Shown piece by piece: positions 54,534 to 64,000 of a stretch of 64,000 nt of DNA (positions are counted from its first letter, which is position 1; every line of letters starts with the position of its first letter). The stretch covers positions 17,484,001 through 17,548,000 of the forward strand of contig CM121341.1 of the NCBI GenBank assembly GCA_051530055.1. Direction: 5' to 3'. The notes under the pieces are model-generated. The model ran no database searches. It was not told the DNA's origin and was given only the letters and a program-made list of their open reading frames with translations. A program made the position numbers and the translations under genes. Source of the DNA: Neoechinorhynchus agilis. Lineage: Eukaryota; Acanthocephala.

Positions 54534-55229
54534 ATGAATCTTCGATCTGCAAATACTATGGATCTCGACTCATCTCAAAAGCTATTTCGCCTTGTCGTAG
54601 AACATGGAATGTCACGACAAAGCAGGAAACGAGTCTTACGAGATTCATCGGGAACAAATAATGAGTCACAAATTAAGGATGAACTTCAACCCCCGAGAAA
54701 ACTAAATCGCCGCCAAAGAATGTCTTTGTCTGTCATACCTCCACCAGAATATATTTCTCAGATGTTTAAATCCAAGGACAATATAGTAGATTGTTCAACT
54801 CAACAACCAAAGAAAAGAATGCGCAGTGAATTGAAGAAAAACCGAACGAAAATGATCGATAGATACAACAAAGAAAATTTTGGAACTAATGAAAGGAAAA
54901 CAAAACGCAAAGTTGGTGCCAAAATTCTTTCTTCAAGTTCTTATAATTCAATGTCAGACAAAAGAGTTCGAAAATCATGCTCAGAACAAATTGACTTTAA
55001 TCTTCTTGGAACTCTACACGCGGACCGCGATTATCGATGCTGGAAGTGCCCAAAATGCAAAAGAAGATCTCTGGAGGACATTGAATATCAAAGAGGACAA
55101 TGTGGATATAAATCTTGTGGACATACTTACTGTACACTCTGCTTCTCGGATTATCATCCGTGCTCGCCGTGCATTCAACCATTCCAAACTAAAAAAACTT
55201 CATCAAAAGGAAGGCTAAGAAGATGTTGA
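54534..55229 (+). CDS. Emi1/Emi2-like zinc-binding-region protein (putative APC/C inhibitor)
   Basis: Single exon, 231 residues. The C-terminal region (about 169-213) has eight zinc ligands, CPKC, C, C, YC, C, YH, C (residues 172, 175, 190, 195, 200, 203, 208, 213). The spacing and the tail CTLCFSDYHPCSPC match the ZBR (IBR-like) domain of FBXO5/FBXO43, where CFKCL..YH...C is usual. The basic, disordered N-terminal half has a KEN box (YNKENFG, residues 113-115) and RxxL motifs (RMSL, RSEL), the degrons used by APC/C substrates and pseudosubstrate inhibitors. The end, GRLRRC, is close to the Leu-Arg tail of Emi proteins. No F-box is visible, unlike vertebrate Emi1. By family, it would block APC/C in the cell cycle or meiosis. 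A different RBR-type zinc protein is the alternative. Confidence 0.6.
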   Translation: MNLRSANTMDLDSSQKLFRLVVEHGMSRQSRKRVLRDSSGTNNESQIKDELQPPRKLNRRQRMSLSVIPPPEYISQMFKSKDNIVDCSTQQPKKRMRSELKKNRTKMIDRYNKENFGTNERKTKRKVGAKILSSSSYNSMSDKRVRKSCSEQIDFNLLGTLHADRDYRCWKCPKCKRRSLEDIEYQRGQCGYKSCGHTYCTLCFSDYHPCSPCIQPFQTKKTSSKGRLRRC

Positions 55230-56877
55230 TAAAGTTTAAATTTAATTTGTACAATACTCTTAGCTAACAACAATTAGTTAAAAAATCCTTTTATGTTTTA
55301 AAGCTAAAAAATATTACAATATTTCATTGAATACTTCTGTTATAATTAAGTCAATCTCTAAAAGAAAATCTCCGACTGCCACTTGGAAGAGGAGTTAGGC
55401 AATAAAACCAATGATATGATTTCCAATAGTACTTAATACTGAAAATATTGGCAGCCTATTGATGCCGTAATATAATATTCCACTCATATCTCAAGTGACA
55501 AGTAAACGTAGTTTCCCATGGGCATAATCAATGTCGATTCGCACATCAGAGTTAATTATATATTTTTCTTAATGAAGATTTTAACCGAATCTAAATGTTT
55601 AAAATCATTATGTAATTCCGGTTTCTTGGCACCAATTATCGACTTTTTGCTAGATCATGAATTTTTTGAGTGAAAAAAATATTTAACATAAATCATCGAC
55701 AAGCTTGTAAGTTTTAAAGAATTACATAATCCATAAAGCATCAAGGTAATTTTCTTCGTATACTTAAACTGCAAACTTCTTTTTTTTCTAATTAAATTAA
55801 ATTGTTAAAAGTGCAGAAGTTATCTTTTATAAAACGCAAATGGTAATGGATGATCATTTCTATGTTCTTCGCAGGTTTTTTGAGGTTTCAAGCAACAAAT
55901 TCTAAACAAAGATTTCTTTCACTTATCCACATTTTTTCGTCGGGTAATAACAATCTTGAAGGAACCAAAGAATGCGATCTAGAAGCACTTTTCATAACTT
56001 TTAATGCATTACAAAATTTGTAACCATAAGAAACAGCGCTTAATCTTTCGGTTAAAATTCTAATGTATTTAGAAGCGAAATCAACTTTGGGGAAAAATAT
56101 TTAGATCAATTCTAATTACGAAAATCTCAACCGTAGAGATTGGCTTCACGTAATAAAGAACAAATTGCCTGGTGACACGAGAAACAACTTTATTCATCAA
56201 TATTGAAACTTACGAGTTCTATTAGATTGAGAAACGACAATTAAAATACTTGAATAATTCCTTAGAAGTCAATGGACTTCACCGCATAATTAGCGTTCCA
56301 TAAATCGAACAATCTTACTATTTAAGAGATGTTAAAGAAAAGTATACTTTTGCTGAACCTATTTGATTTATTTGAGATATTTCGAACGAAGTAACCTAAT
56401 CAGTCATGTAAAAATATGTTTTTCACCTTAGGGTTTTGTGCTGGAGTGCGCGGCATCACCAAATCCGAAATTCGGGGGTCTCCATGATTTTAGCATTGAT
56501 TTTTAACACGTCACTGGCTGGAAGTTTCAAGCTAAAATTCACATTGATTAACCCGAAGGATTTTCTATCGATTATTAAAGAAAACAAACTCGATGAAAAT
56601 CTTTACAATAGGACAGGATAAGGAAAAAATAGGCACAACACTACAATAAATCGATTTGATGCATAGAAAAGATCAATATAAAGTTCTATGAAATGCTGCA
56701 ATCTTATACACTTTTGCAGGCGGAGATTCTTACATTAAAAAAATTTAAATAATTACGAAACCGTTTTTCGCAATCTTAATAGCGAGAAAATTTTGAACGA
56801 ATCACAGAACCCAAAAAAATAACGAAAGAACTGCTCAATGGTACAATTTCATTCAAATACCTTTATTATTCATCCAA
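55230..56877. other. Intergenic stretch with a possible last exon
   Basis: AT-rich. After the acceptor TTTTTCACCTTAG (ending 56,431) a short open frame reads VLECAASPNPKFGGLHDF and stops at 56,506 (25 codons). It looks like a terminal exon, but no family or upstream exon is identified. Confidence 0.3.
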
Positions 56878-57264
56878 ATGTTTCGCCTATTCTACTCGCG
56901 AACTATTCGGTTTGCTGGTTTTTTTCCAAAATCCACTACTTTTATTCGATCGTCATTTTCGAGTGTACCAGCAGCGAATAACACAGACCAGCACCGTCGA
57001 TTGGTTTACCAGAGTCATAAAAGAGGGATTCTCGAGACTTGTATTCTCCTGGGCTCATTCGCTGACGAGAAACTGTATTGTTTAAATTCTAAGGAATTAA
57101 ACGAGTACGATGAACTGATCAACGATGGCGATCTGTGTGAATGGGATCTTTATTATTGGCTGGCAGGTGAATCCGAGGAGAAACCGGTTTGTATTGGTCC
57201 AAATATTGAACCAGTGCTAAAAGCATTTGTCGACGCCAAACGGCAACGAACAAAGATCTCTTAA
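56878..57264 (+). CDS. sdhaf2: Succinate dehydrogenase assembly factor 2, mitochondrial (SDHAF2/Sdh5)
   Basis: 128 residues, single exon. The N-terminus (MFRLFYSRTIRFAGFF...FIRSSFSS) is a typical mitochondrial presequence: Arg and Ser, no acid. The mature part carries the family core RRLVYQSHKRGILETCILLG, then FADEKL, LNEYDELINDGDLCEWDLYYWL, matching human SDHAF2 ([22 protein letters not shown] ... LYDrLINEPsNDWDIYYWATEA). The protein promotes covalent FAD attachment to the SDHA flavoprotein in complex II assembly in the matrix. The RGILE and DWDxYYW signatures are intact. An AATAAA lies 24 bp after the stop. Confidence 0.92.
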   Translation: MFRLFYSRTIRFAGFFPKSTTFIRSSFSSVPAANNTDQHRRLVYQSHKRGILETCILLGSFADEKLYCLNSKELNEYDELINDGDLCEWDLYYWLAGESEEKPVCIGPNIEPVLKAFVDAKRQRTKIS

Positions 57265-57287
57265 ACTCATAAAATATTAATTGGACG

Positions 57288-57293
57288 AATAAA
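57288..57293 (+). promoter_or_regulatory. Polyadenylation signal of sdhaf2
   Basis: AATAAA 24 bp downstream of the sdhaf2 stop, followed by AAAATTAAAAATT. Position fits a short 3' UTR. Confidence 0.5.
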
Positions 57294-57986
57294 AAATTAA
57301 AAATTCTCATGAACTGAGAACAATCTGGTTATGAAGTCATTATTTAGTGCTTATTTAGGTTTGTATGGGAATGATAGATAACCGTTCTCATGTAAGAAAC
57401 GATCCACACAAATCCATTTTTAATTAAAAAAGCGCACATATATTTTGGAAAAGTAATCGATAAGCTGGGAACGGAGGAACATCTTTATCCTCCATTACCT
57501 CGAGGATCCAGCATTCCTTTTTTTTAATGAGGTTAAAAATTCTACGGCGTTTGGTTCGGCGGCGGCGGAAAGTGTACAACGACGGATCGAGGCAATTCGG
57601 ATTTCTTATATTTTCGGTGCCTTTTCACTTCTTCACCAGTTAATGAAAGGACAAGTAGCTCCACTCGCAATCGTCAAGTTTTATTCTCTCGAGGCTATGG
57701 ATCGATACAACTCTTCTTTCATAAAGGACTCATTAGTTGATTCTTTTTTTCGTACTTTAGAATGACGAGAATTTTTTCTCATTTGATCAAACACAAATTT
57801 AGTTGAATAATTCAGATTCGAACGTTATCACTCAGCGCTATTGACTTAAGAATCTATATCGGATCAAGGCTTTAAGACTTATTTTGCACTAGTATTTGAC
57901 TCAATCCACACGCGCCATACAGCATGAATACTTTCTTGAAGTCAGTTAAAAAGGAGAGAGAGTCACAAAAAAAGCGAGCTTTTTGA
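57294..57986. other. Intergenic stretch, nothing recognised
   Basis: Upstream region of the GST gene. No motif, exon or repeat that I can support. Confidence 0.35.
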
Positions 57987-58637
57987 ATGAACTCTTTATT
58001 AAGACTATACTACTTTGACGGTCCAGGACGAGGCGATCTAATCAGAATAATGCTTCATTATGGGGCACAAAAGTTCGATGATTTTTTAATAACAGAAGAT
58101 ATGTGGATGGAGTTGAAAGATCAAATGCCACTTGGTCTCGTACCGGTTATTGAATTAAATCAAAATCAAATGATACCAGAAACGGGAGCGATTGTGAGAT
58201 TTCTGGCTCGTAAGCTGAAACTTGATGGCCACACACCAATAAATTCAGCGCGATGCGATGCAGTCTTTACTTTGATGATAAAAAGTTCAATAAAAGCGGT
58301 CATGGCTGTTAATGACAGAAGTGGAGATCGAAAGGCGATATTTAATAACTTTCTAAATTACGATTTACCGGATTTGGTTGCAACTTTTAAAAGTCTTGCC
58401 GTAAAGTACGGTAAAGACGGATACGTTATTGGCGATACGATTACCTACGTCGATTTTGCGATTTATGTATTTGCGTCCCTTTTGAGTTTATTGATCCAAC
58501 GTCCTTGCATTAACGATGAATTCATCGAAGAGAACAAACGAAAAATTGAGAGCCTTCCACAACTTGTGGAATATTTCAAAAATCGACCAAGTGACGATGA
58601 ACTGTTCGAAAAACTTATTGCCATTTTGGAAGGATAA
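57987..58637 (+). CDS. Glutathione S-transferase, sigma class-like
   Basis: 216 residues without introns. The thioredoxin-fold N-terminus starts LLRLYYFDGPGRGDLIRIML, the sigma/alpha/mu-type pattern with the catalytic Tyr at position 8 or 9 and the GRGxxIR turn. VPVIELNQNQMIPETGAIVRFLARKL holds the cis-Pro (VPV) and the glutathione-binding ET/SxAI motif (here ETGAI). The all-helical C-terminal domain has the N-capping-type stretch YVIGDTITYVDFAIY (usual GdxlTyADf). It conjugates glutathione to electrophiles in the cytosol; sigma enzymes may also act as prostaglandin D synthases. Length is normal for the class (about 200-210). No neighbouring GST cluster is seen. Confidence 0.9.
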   Translation: MNSLLRLYYFDGPGRGDLIRIMLHYGAQKFDDFLITEDMWMELKDQMPLGLVPVIELNQNQMIPETGAIVRFLARKLKLDGHTPINSARCDAVFTLMIKSSIKAVMAVNDRSGDRKAIFNNFLNYDLPDLVATFKSLAVKYGKDGYVIGDTITYVDFAIYVFASLLSLLIQRPCINDEFIEENKRKIESLPQLVEYFKNRPSDDELFEKLIAILEG

Positions 58638-59817
58638 TTTGACGGTACACCGTTCATTTGGTACGTCGTTTTTTAATCGTAACCGGAGAAAAGAATAATT
58701 TTATCTTGGTTTTGAAATGGAATTTATTCTTTGCATGATTACAAAAGGTTTACATTAAACAGATTGAAAAAATCGTAGAACTTGAAACATCTTAAGAGCA
58801 ATTCAAAGAATTTAACAATGACAATATCACGAGTTTTTAATAAATCAATGTGTTGAACATTGAAATAGATAAATTGATGAAGCATCCGAATGTTCAAGAA
58901 TCCAAATGGGTATACGATTAAATTTTTTATTAAAGACGTTCTACGAACTTCCCCGGTTCATCTTCAGTTTGTTAGTTATTATGTTCAAGAATCAAAATAT
59001 CGATATTTTTCGCTTTATATCCTTAATTTTTCAATAAACACATAGAATATATCATTTTGACCGAATTTAACTGTCCTCTAAACCTTTTGGCTTTATTCAT
59101 AAAAATCAAACTGCCGTTCGTGCACCGTCAATCTTAGATGACGTTAACGATTCCAAAATTGCATCTTGATTCTTCCAAGGAAATCTAAGCGTTCTACATT
59201 CATTTCAACATTGAACGAGTATCCGCGTTATTTTTGTATTTCTCGTATTTTAATGAAACACTCTAAATTTGAATGAGTTCATCTGATTTTCGGACTTTGT
59301 ATTTGTTCGGACAATCGTCAATTTTGCACCATTCAAAAAGTGCAGTCTTCATTTTGAACTCCTCTTGACAATCTTACAGATTTCAATATCTTCAAGCCCT
59401 AAAATTGCATAATTTTGCTAAGCTCAGGACAAGCGGTTGGTAATCTGCGATTTGCTGCTTCACTCAGCAACTTAGTAACTAGACCTGAAGTTTTATGGAT
59501 CAGCTTAACAACAATACTTTGTAATTATGTTCGAAATTAACAGAACTCTTTCTTTTAAGAAAAACCCGAATTCTTTGCTATCATGAACGCATGGTCCTTT
59601 TACACGTATTATTTTGGTGTTCAATTCTAAAAAAGTCGGTTCAAGCATGAAGTATATTTAAAAAATCGTTACTGAAGAAAATTCGTACTGTCATTTTGTG
59701 AGTACTAAAACATGAAAAATATTCGTTTTGCACCCGGCGGCATAGGAATTAGTAGTCCAAAAATGTACAACGTTTCTACTTTTTTCTCTTAGTTTTAAAG
59801 TTCTCAAAGTCGATTTA
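58638..59817. other. Intergenic stretch with a Penelope-like terminal scrap
   Basis: 58,925-58,972 reads AAAGACGTTCTACGAACTTC and GGTTCATCTTCAGTTTG, the pattern seen also at 11,700-11,740. Otherwise AT-rich sequence without recognised features. Confidence 0.4.
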
Positions 59818-59844
59818 ATGCTTTCTTCTCAAGTTTCAGACTTC

Positions 59845-61468
59845 ATGGAACCTCGTGAAGAGTCGCCTACATTTGAAGGATTTATGTCTGCTGCGGATAT
59901 AATCAAGTTCCCGCTCTCCCATGGTTTTGAACCGAATGAGATACTTAACGCAACGATTCAACGGACAACTGGCACATGTCTTATACCCGGTTCAATTTTT
60001 CCATTTCTTGTGTCGATTAATCGTTCCAACATTGAGTATCTTATTTGTGATAGACCTCGTTTTGTGGCATTTGTATACGAAGACATGAGTTCTGTATCGA
60101 TTATGCGATATGGTGGACTGGCGGAGGTCTTGGGTAAGGCATACAGAAGCGTTGGCGGCCTAGTGCAGTACATTTTGGTCGTGGCAAGGATCAAATGTCT
60201 GTTTGAGAACGCTGAACCTGAGAATTGGGTTCCCGCGAACTTATATTCCCAAGCTAGGTAACACTAGAATGCCATTTTGAAGGGATCGTGCGTAATTATT
60301 TGCAAAAAACATATTTGCTATGTACTCCAATCCCAAGTTTAAATTTGTTTAATTTATGGATTTCAATTTTCCCCCTCCCGCAGAATAATCAAAGGAATTT
60401 ATTAAATCCGATATTTCGGTACAATATCGTGCCTTTACGAATAAAAGACTACTAATATTGTGCACAAATATCGGATTCAATAAATTCCTTTAATTTCCCC
60501 CCTATTTAAAATTGAATTCGCTGTACAGAAATGGCATTCACTCTTTCGATGCCAATATTAGAATTATTGATCACCGAGTAAGTTTTAGTTCATTAATAGC
60601 TGAGACTTGTCAGAAAGCAGGATATGGAGATCTTTATTGGGAGGAAGTACAACGAGGCGCTATAAGAAAGTCATACGAAATTTATTCGTCGATGACAGGA
60701 ATGCCGATCCATATAGCGGCAAGACTCGATCCGCTTCCTTTAGCTAAAATATCCCTTGAACGAACTTACACCTTATTTCCTATACTAAAAAAACTCGATC
60801 CTCCACATGACGATCCAAACGAGATTCTATTTTTCGTTTTGAGGAACGTCCCTTTAAACAGTCGAGAAGCATTCATGATCCTTCATAATAAAAATACCGT
60901 CTACAATAAGCTTGTAGTACTAAATGAGTTTTTGTCTAACGCCCAACAACTCAGTGAAGAAGAAGGTGCCACTGATGTAGCGATCATCAAGTGCCATCGA
61001 TGTGGTGGTCGCATAGAAACGGCTGATGTAATCATTCGTCTAAAGTACAATCCGAATGATGATAATGCAAATAGACCTGTGTATATGCACCAAAACCCTC
61101 TTCATGCGATGCTCGATGATGGATTAATGCTAAAGTTCGTAAATCCACAGGGAGTTACTTTTGAATGTCTAATATGTGATTGTATAAATGATGTGCAGAC
61201 AGAACAGCAAATGTACGACAGTTTTAGTTGGTTTCCTGGCTATTCATGGAGTGTAATTTGGTGCGAAAGTTGTTTAGCTCATTTGGGATGGGGATTTAGG
61301 ATTAGACAGCAATATAAGGAACAAGCTGTAGCGTTTGATGATCCGTTGGAGTTTGTAGCTTTTGACAGACGCAGAATTACGATCACGGAAGAGGATGATA
61401 GAGTCAGTCAATTTTGGGAAGAAGGCAGATTGAATGTCACGTTTGTTAATAGAAGAACGGCTACGTAG
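59845..61468 (+). CDS. crbn: Cereblon (CRL4 E3 ligase substrate receptor)
   Basis: Two exons: 59,845 (or 59,818) to 60,257 and 60,529-61,468, intron 271 bp (donor AG/GTAACA, acceptor TGTACAG), about 450 residues. Exon 1 begins the LON-like domain (GTCLIPGSIFPFLVSINRSN). Exon 2 carries the middle helical part and a CULT domain: CHRCGG and WCESC give the four zinc cysteines, FVNPQG the VNPxG turn, and SWFPGYSWSVIWC with GWGF the three tryptophans of the thalidomide-binding cage. A ~25-residue insertion precedes FVNPQG. Cereblon recruits substrates, including C-terminal cyclic imides, to DDB1-CUL4. The ATG at 59,818 lies before a TTTCAG, so 59,845 (5 nt after it) is preferred if that acceptor is used. 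The intron contains a foldback element. Confidence 0.88.
60383..60492. repeat. Foldback element in the cereblon intron
   Basis: Arms AAAGGAATTTATTAAATCCGA (with TATTTCGGTACAATAT following) and the inverted ATATTGTGCACAAATATCGG (with ATTCAATAAATTCCTTT following), about 45 bp each around a short loop. Same core as the elements at 30.0 and 50.7 kb. It would form a strong hairpin in the pre-mRNA. Confidence 0.8.
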
Positions 61469-61478
61469 CAATTTTGAA

Positions 61479-61484
61479 AATAAA
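61479..61484 (+). promoter_or_regulatory. Polyadenylation signal of cereblon gene
   Basis: AATAAA 11 bp after the crbn stop codon. Close, but usable. Confidence 0.4.
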
Positions 61485-61725
61485 ATCACTCTTTATGAAC
61501 AAAGATCAGCTTATGAAATAAACCCTAATTTCATCAACGCTTGTAAAGGAGGCTTCGTCATTTGAAAACCCTGAAATAGAAAGATCGTTTTATTTCTCAA
61601 GTCAGCGCTGATCATAAAAGTACGTTTCAACAGTACAGCATTAAATTGTGTTAAAAATGCGCAGTCATTATAATAGCAGTTACTATGGAAACAAAAGTAC
61701 GGCTACCTGATCAATATCACTAAAG

Positions 61726-64000
61726 ATGAACAATATGACAGGAAAATTGAGCGTAAGAGATGTTGATCTTGAAAATAAGCGAGTGATGATTCGAGTGGAC
61801 TACAATGTTCCATTGGACGAACAAGGAAACGTTACAGACGCAACGAGGATAACCGAAACTTTGGAGACGATATCTTTAGTCAAATCAAAGAATCCTCGAT
61901 GCATTGTTTTGGTTAGTCATTTGGGAAGACCAAAAGGAAGAGATGAGAAGCAAAGTCTCTTGCCAGCAGCCAAAATTCTGGCTCGAAATTTAAAGGAGCG
62001 CGTAACGTTCATCAACGATTGCAAAGGACCTTGCGTTGTGAAGAACGTCTCTCAAGTGACAAATGGTGGAGTTATTGTTCTAGAGAATTTGAGATTTTAT
62101 CCAGAGGAAGAGATGGCGATGCTGGACGATGGGAGTGAACCGAATGAAGACGTTCTTACATTTAGACGCGAATTGACAAGTCTGTGTGACGTATATATAA
62201 ACGATGCATTTGGTACGGCTCATAGAGCTCATAGTTCAATTGTTGGGATCGATGTACCCTCGCGAGCTATGGGCTTGTTGATGGAAAAGGAATTGGAAGC
62301 TTTGGGTACATTGACAACCAATCCAGCAAAACCGTTTTTGGCGATAATCGGAGGATCGAAAGTCAGCGATAAGATGAAGCTTTTGTGGAATTTAATTGAA
62401 AAAGTCGATTCGATCGTTATTGCTGGAGGAATGACGTTCACGTTTTTGAAAGTTCTACAAAACACAAAAATCGGATCTAGTCTTTATGATGAGGAAGGCG
62501 CAAATGAAGTGGAATCGATTATGAAAGTTGCTATTGAACGAAACGTTGAAGTTTATTTGCCTGAAGATTTTAATTGCTCGAAGAGTGCGGACGGTACCGA
62601 AGTAGAAGGCGTGGTTGTCTTTAATGCTCAGGATGGAATACAGGAAAGATACGCAGGAATGGATATTGGCCCAAAGTCAGTTGAAAAGATTAAATCAATG
62701 ATTGAAAGCGCAAAAACGGTACTTTGGAATGGGCCAGTTGGAGTCTTTGAGAAAGACGAATTTGCCAGCGGAACAAAGGAATTGATGGTTACTCTTGCAG
62801 AAGCTACAACTCGAGGACTCATCAGTGTAATTGGTGGCGGCGATACTGGAGCGGCTGCTGCAAAGTTCGGGTTTAAATCCAAATTTTCGCATGTGAGTAC
62901 TGGTGGTGGAGCATCCTTGGAATTTTTAGAAGGAAAGGAGCTACCTGGAATAGCAGCTTTGACCGATGTCACTGAAGCTGCCAGAAAATCCAAGGTGGCG
63001 TCTATTAGGCAGTCGTCTGCTATCAAAGGAAGCGTACCTACCGAGAACACTGAACGAATTTCGAGTTCTATTGCGAGCGCCGACAATTCGAAACCAAGCG
63101 CCGCACAACTTGAAGAGACGCCCCAAGAAGTCAACGTAGAGAAATTCAAATCCGAGAATGTTGACGATCGGTTAAGTGGCAAGGCTGTAGGATCAATCGC
63201 GGTTGATAGTTCTATAAAAAAGGATTTAAATCTGGGAAATTCTGAGCTTGATAAAAAGCCTGATGAAAGGTTGCCAACGAAAATAGTTTCAGAGTTTACG
63301 AAATCTTCCATAAATGACAAAAACAAGATTCGAACAGAAGCCAGCAAGGTTGCAGGTGAAAAAGCAGCAAAAGAACAAGTGGAACAGTCTTCGGTTAAGA
63401 TGAACTCGACAATGATGGATCCAAACGCCGTGGAAAACGCAACCGAGGAACCTTTAAGTCTTGAACGTGAGCAGCCGAAACCTTTATCTACGAAAGCTAA
63501 CGAGAATTCGGCCTTAGAAAATGAAATGACGCAAGATAAACCGATGAATTCTCAGCCCGCAATGGAAGGGGGTTTAACAACTGTAAATAAAAATCCCACA
63601 ATCACCGGAGAAAAATCCCTAAAATTGTCAGAGAAATCGGGTGTTGTGCCGCAAAATGCGCTCGGTCAAGATAAGTTGACGGATGGTCAGTCGGCAATAC
63701 AAAAGGAATTGTCACATAAAAAGTCAGTTGGAACATCAGATGATCCAATCGATACTATTGAGGGCAATGCAGAATCTAATGAGAAAAATGAAACTTTTCA
63801 AAACAGAAAAACTGATCTAAAGGACGATAAAGGATTGTTTGAAGAGAAACAAAAGCCGGAGGAAACCACGATTGGAATGGAGAACGCTCAACCAAAGGAA
63901 GGACTTGAAATTAAAGAGGATAACGTTGAGAACAATGATAGAACCGCGTTAAAGCAAGACGAACTGAACACGGCTGACCCGATCGCTTCACAAGAAAAGG
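61726..64000 (+). CDS. pgk: Phosphoglycerate kinase with a long C-terminal extension (partial, runs off window)
   Basis: Open from ATG 61,726 (a second ATG at 61,735) to the window end, 758 codons, no stop and no obvious intron. Residues 1 to about 420 are a complete PGK: RVDYNVPLDE, VSHLGRPKGR, ENLRFYPEEE, DVYINDAFGTAHRAHSS, AIIGGSKVSDKMKLL, AGGMTFTFLK, LWNGPVGVFE, GGGDTGAAAA and HVSTGGGASLEFLEGKELPG. It transfers phosphate from 1,3-bisphosphoglycerate to ADP in glycolysis. Animal PGK ends within about 10 residues of LEGK.LPGv. Here the frame runs on for over 330 residues rich in Lys, Glu, Ser, Asn and Gln (AARKSKVASIRQSS..., later SHKKSVGTS, KEDNVENND), with no predicted domain, clearly coding in composition. 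The enzyme part shows no missing catalytic residue. An unseen intron leading to another terminus is possible. Confidence 0.9.
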   Translation, partial: MNNMTGKLSVRDVDLENKRVMIRVDYNVPLDEQGNVTDATRITETLETISLVKSKNPRCIVLVSHLGRPKGRDEKQSLLPAAKILARNLKERVTFINDCKGPCVVKNVSQVTNGGVIVLENLRFYPEEEMAMLDDGSEPNEDVLTFRRELTSLCDVYINDAFGTAHRAHSSIVGIDVPSRAMGLLMEKELEALGTLTTNPAKPFLAIIGGSKVSDKMKLLWNLIEKVDSIVIAGGMTFTFLKVLQNTKIGSSLYDEEGANEVESIMKVAIERNVEVYLPEDFNCSKSADGTEVEGVVVFNAQDGIQERYAGMDIGPKSVEKIKSMIESAKTVLWNGPVGVFEKDEFASGTKELMVTLAEATTRGLISVIGGGDTGAAAAKFGFKSKFSHVSTGGGASLEFLEGKELPGIAALTDVTEAARKSKVASIRQSSAIKGSVPTENTERISSSIASADNSKPSAAQLEETPQEVNVEKFKSENVDDRLSGKAVGSIAVDSSIKKDLNLGNSELDKKPDERLPTKIVSEFTKSSINDKNKIRTEASKVAGEKAAKEQVEQSSVKMNSTMMDPNAVENATEEPLSLEREQPKPLSTKANENSALENEMTQDKPMNSQPAMEGGLTTVNKNPTITGEKSLKLSEKSGVVPQNALGQDKLTDGQSAIQKELSHKKSVGTSDDPIDTIEGNAESNEKNETFQNRKTDLKDDKGLFEEKQKPEETTIGMENAQPKEGLEIKEDNVENNDRTALKQDELNTADPIASQEK

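Noticed and set aside
60566-60590. Second, 22-bp intron (GTAAGT...TAATAG) in cereblon exon 2
   Set aside because: Too short for any animal intron, and the frame is open through it.
62628-63347. 239-codon reverse-strand ORF
   Set aside because: Shadow of the PGK coding sequence and its tail on the other strand.
1-64000. tRNA or rRNA genes
   Set aside because: I looked for B-box-like GGTTCGAATCC arms and conserved rRNA blocks and saw none I could support; a covariance-model scan would be decisive.

Overview
The window is genomic DNA of an invertebrate animal. It is AT-rich, and the recognisable genes are ordinary nuclear metazoan genes: a THOC5-like protein, mitoribosomal uS2m, a tyrosylprotein sulfotransferase, an Alba/Rpp25-like protein, SDHAF2, a sigma-class GST, cereblon and phosphoglycerate kinase. 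Several introns are very short (about 41, 48 and 50 bp). In three genes a TTTCAG-like acceptor lies a few bases before the start codon. Both traits fit a nematode or another ecdysozoan, but the phylum is an inference.

Layout. 0-0.7 kb: THOC5-like gene. 1-25 kb: a dense repeat neighbourhood holding LINE fragments of at least two kinds, an 89-bp tandem satellite, a composite repeat unit, a ~200-bp tandem array, a Tigger DNA transposon, a Ty3/Gypsy fossil, a near-complete LINE with a restriction-like endonuclease, and a Penelope-like element. A proprotein-convertase-like gene sits inside it at 13.3-14.9 kb. 25-28 kb: uS2m fragment and a secreted leucine-rich-repeat protein. 29-41.5 kb: a second repeat block with a near-identical duplicate of the convertase-like gene (36.0-37.6 kb). 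41.9-45.3 kb: Rpp25-like and TPST genes. 46.7-51.8 kb: inverted, rearranged copies of repeats seen at 4 kb and 29-32 kb. 52-64 kb: an almost repeat-free gene stretch with an Emi-like zinc-binding protein, SDHAF2, sigma GST, cereblon and PGK, the last running off the window.

The genes form no operon or shared pathway; they are housekeeping loci between repeat blocks. The items most worth a second look are: the PGK reading frame that continues more than 330 codons past the end of the enzyme into a low-complexity tail; the duplicated convertase-like genes, which lack a prodomain and have a shortened loop at the catalytic histidine; a composite repeat (1.2-kb unit plus 89-bp satellite plus spacer and foldback) present in three large copies with no recognised mobility gene; and many foldback elements sharing a CCGATATTTCGG core.
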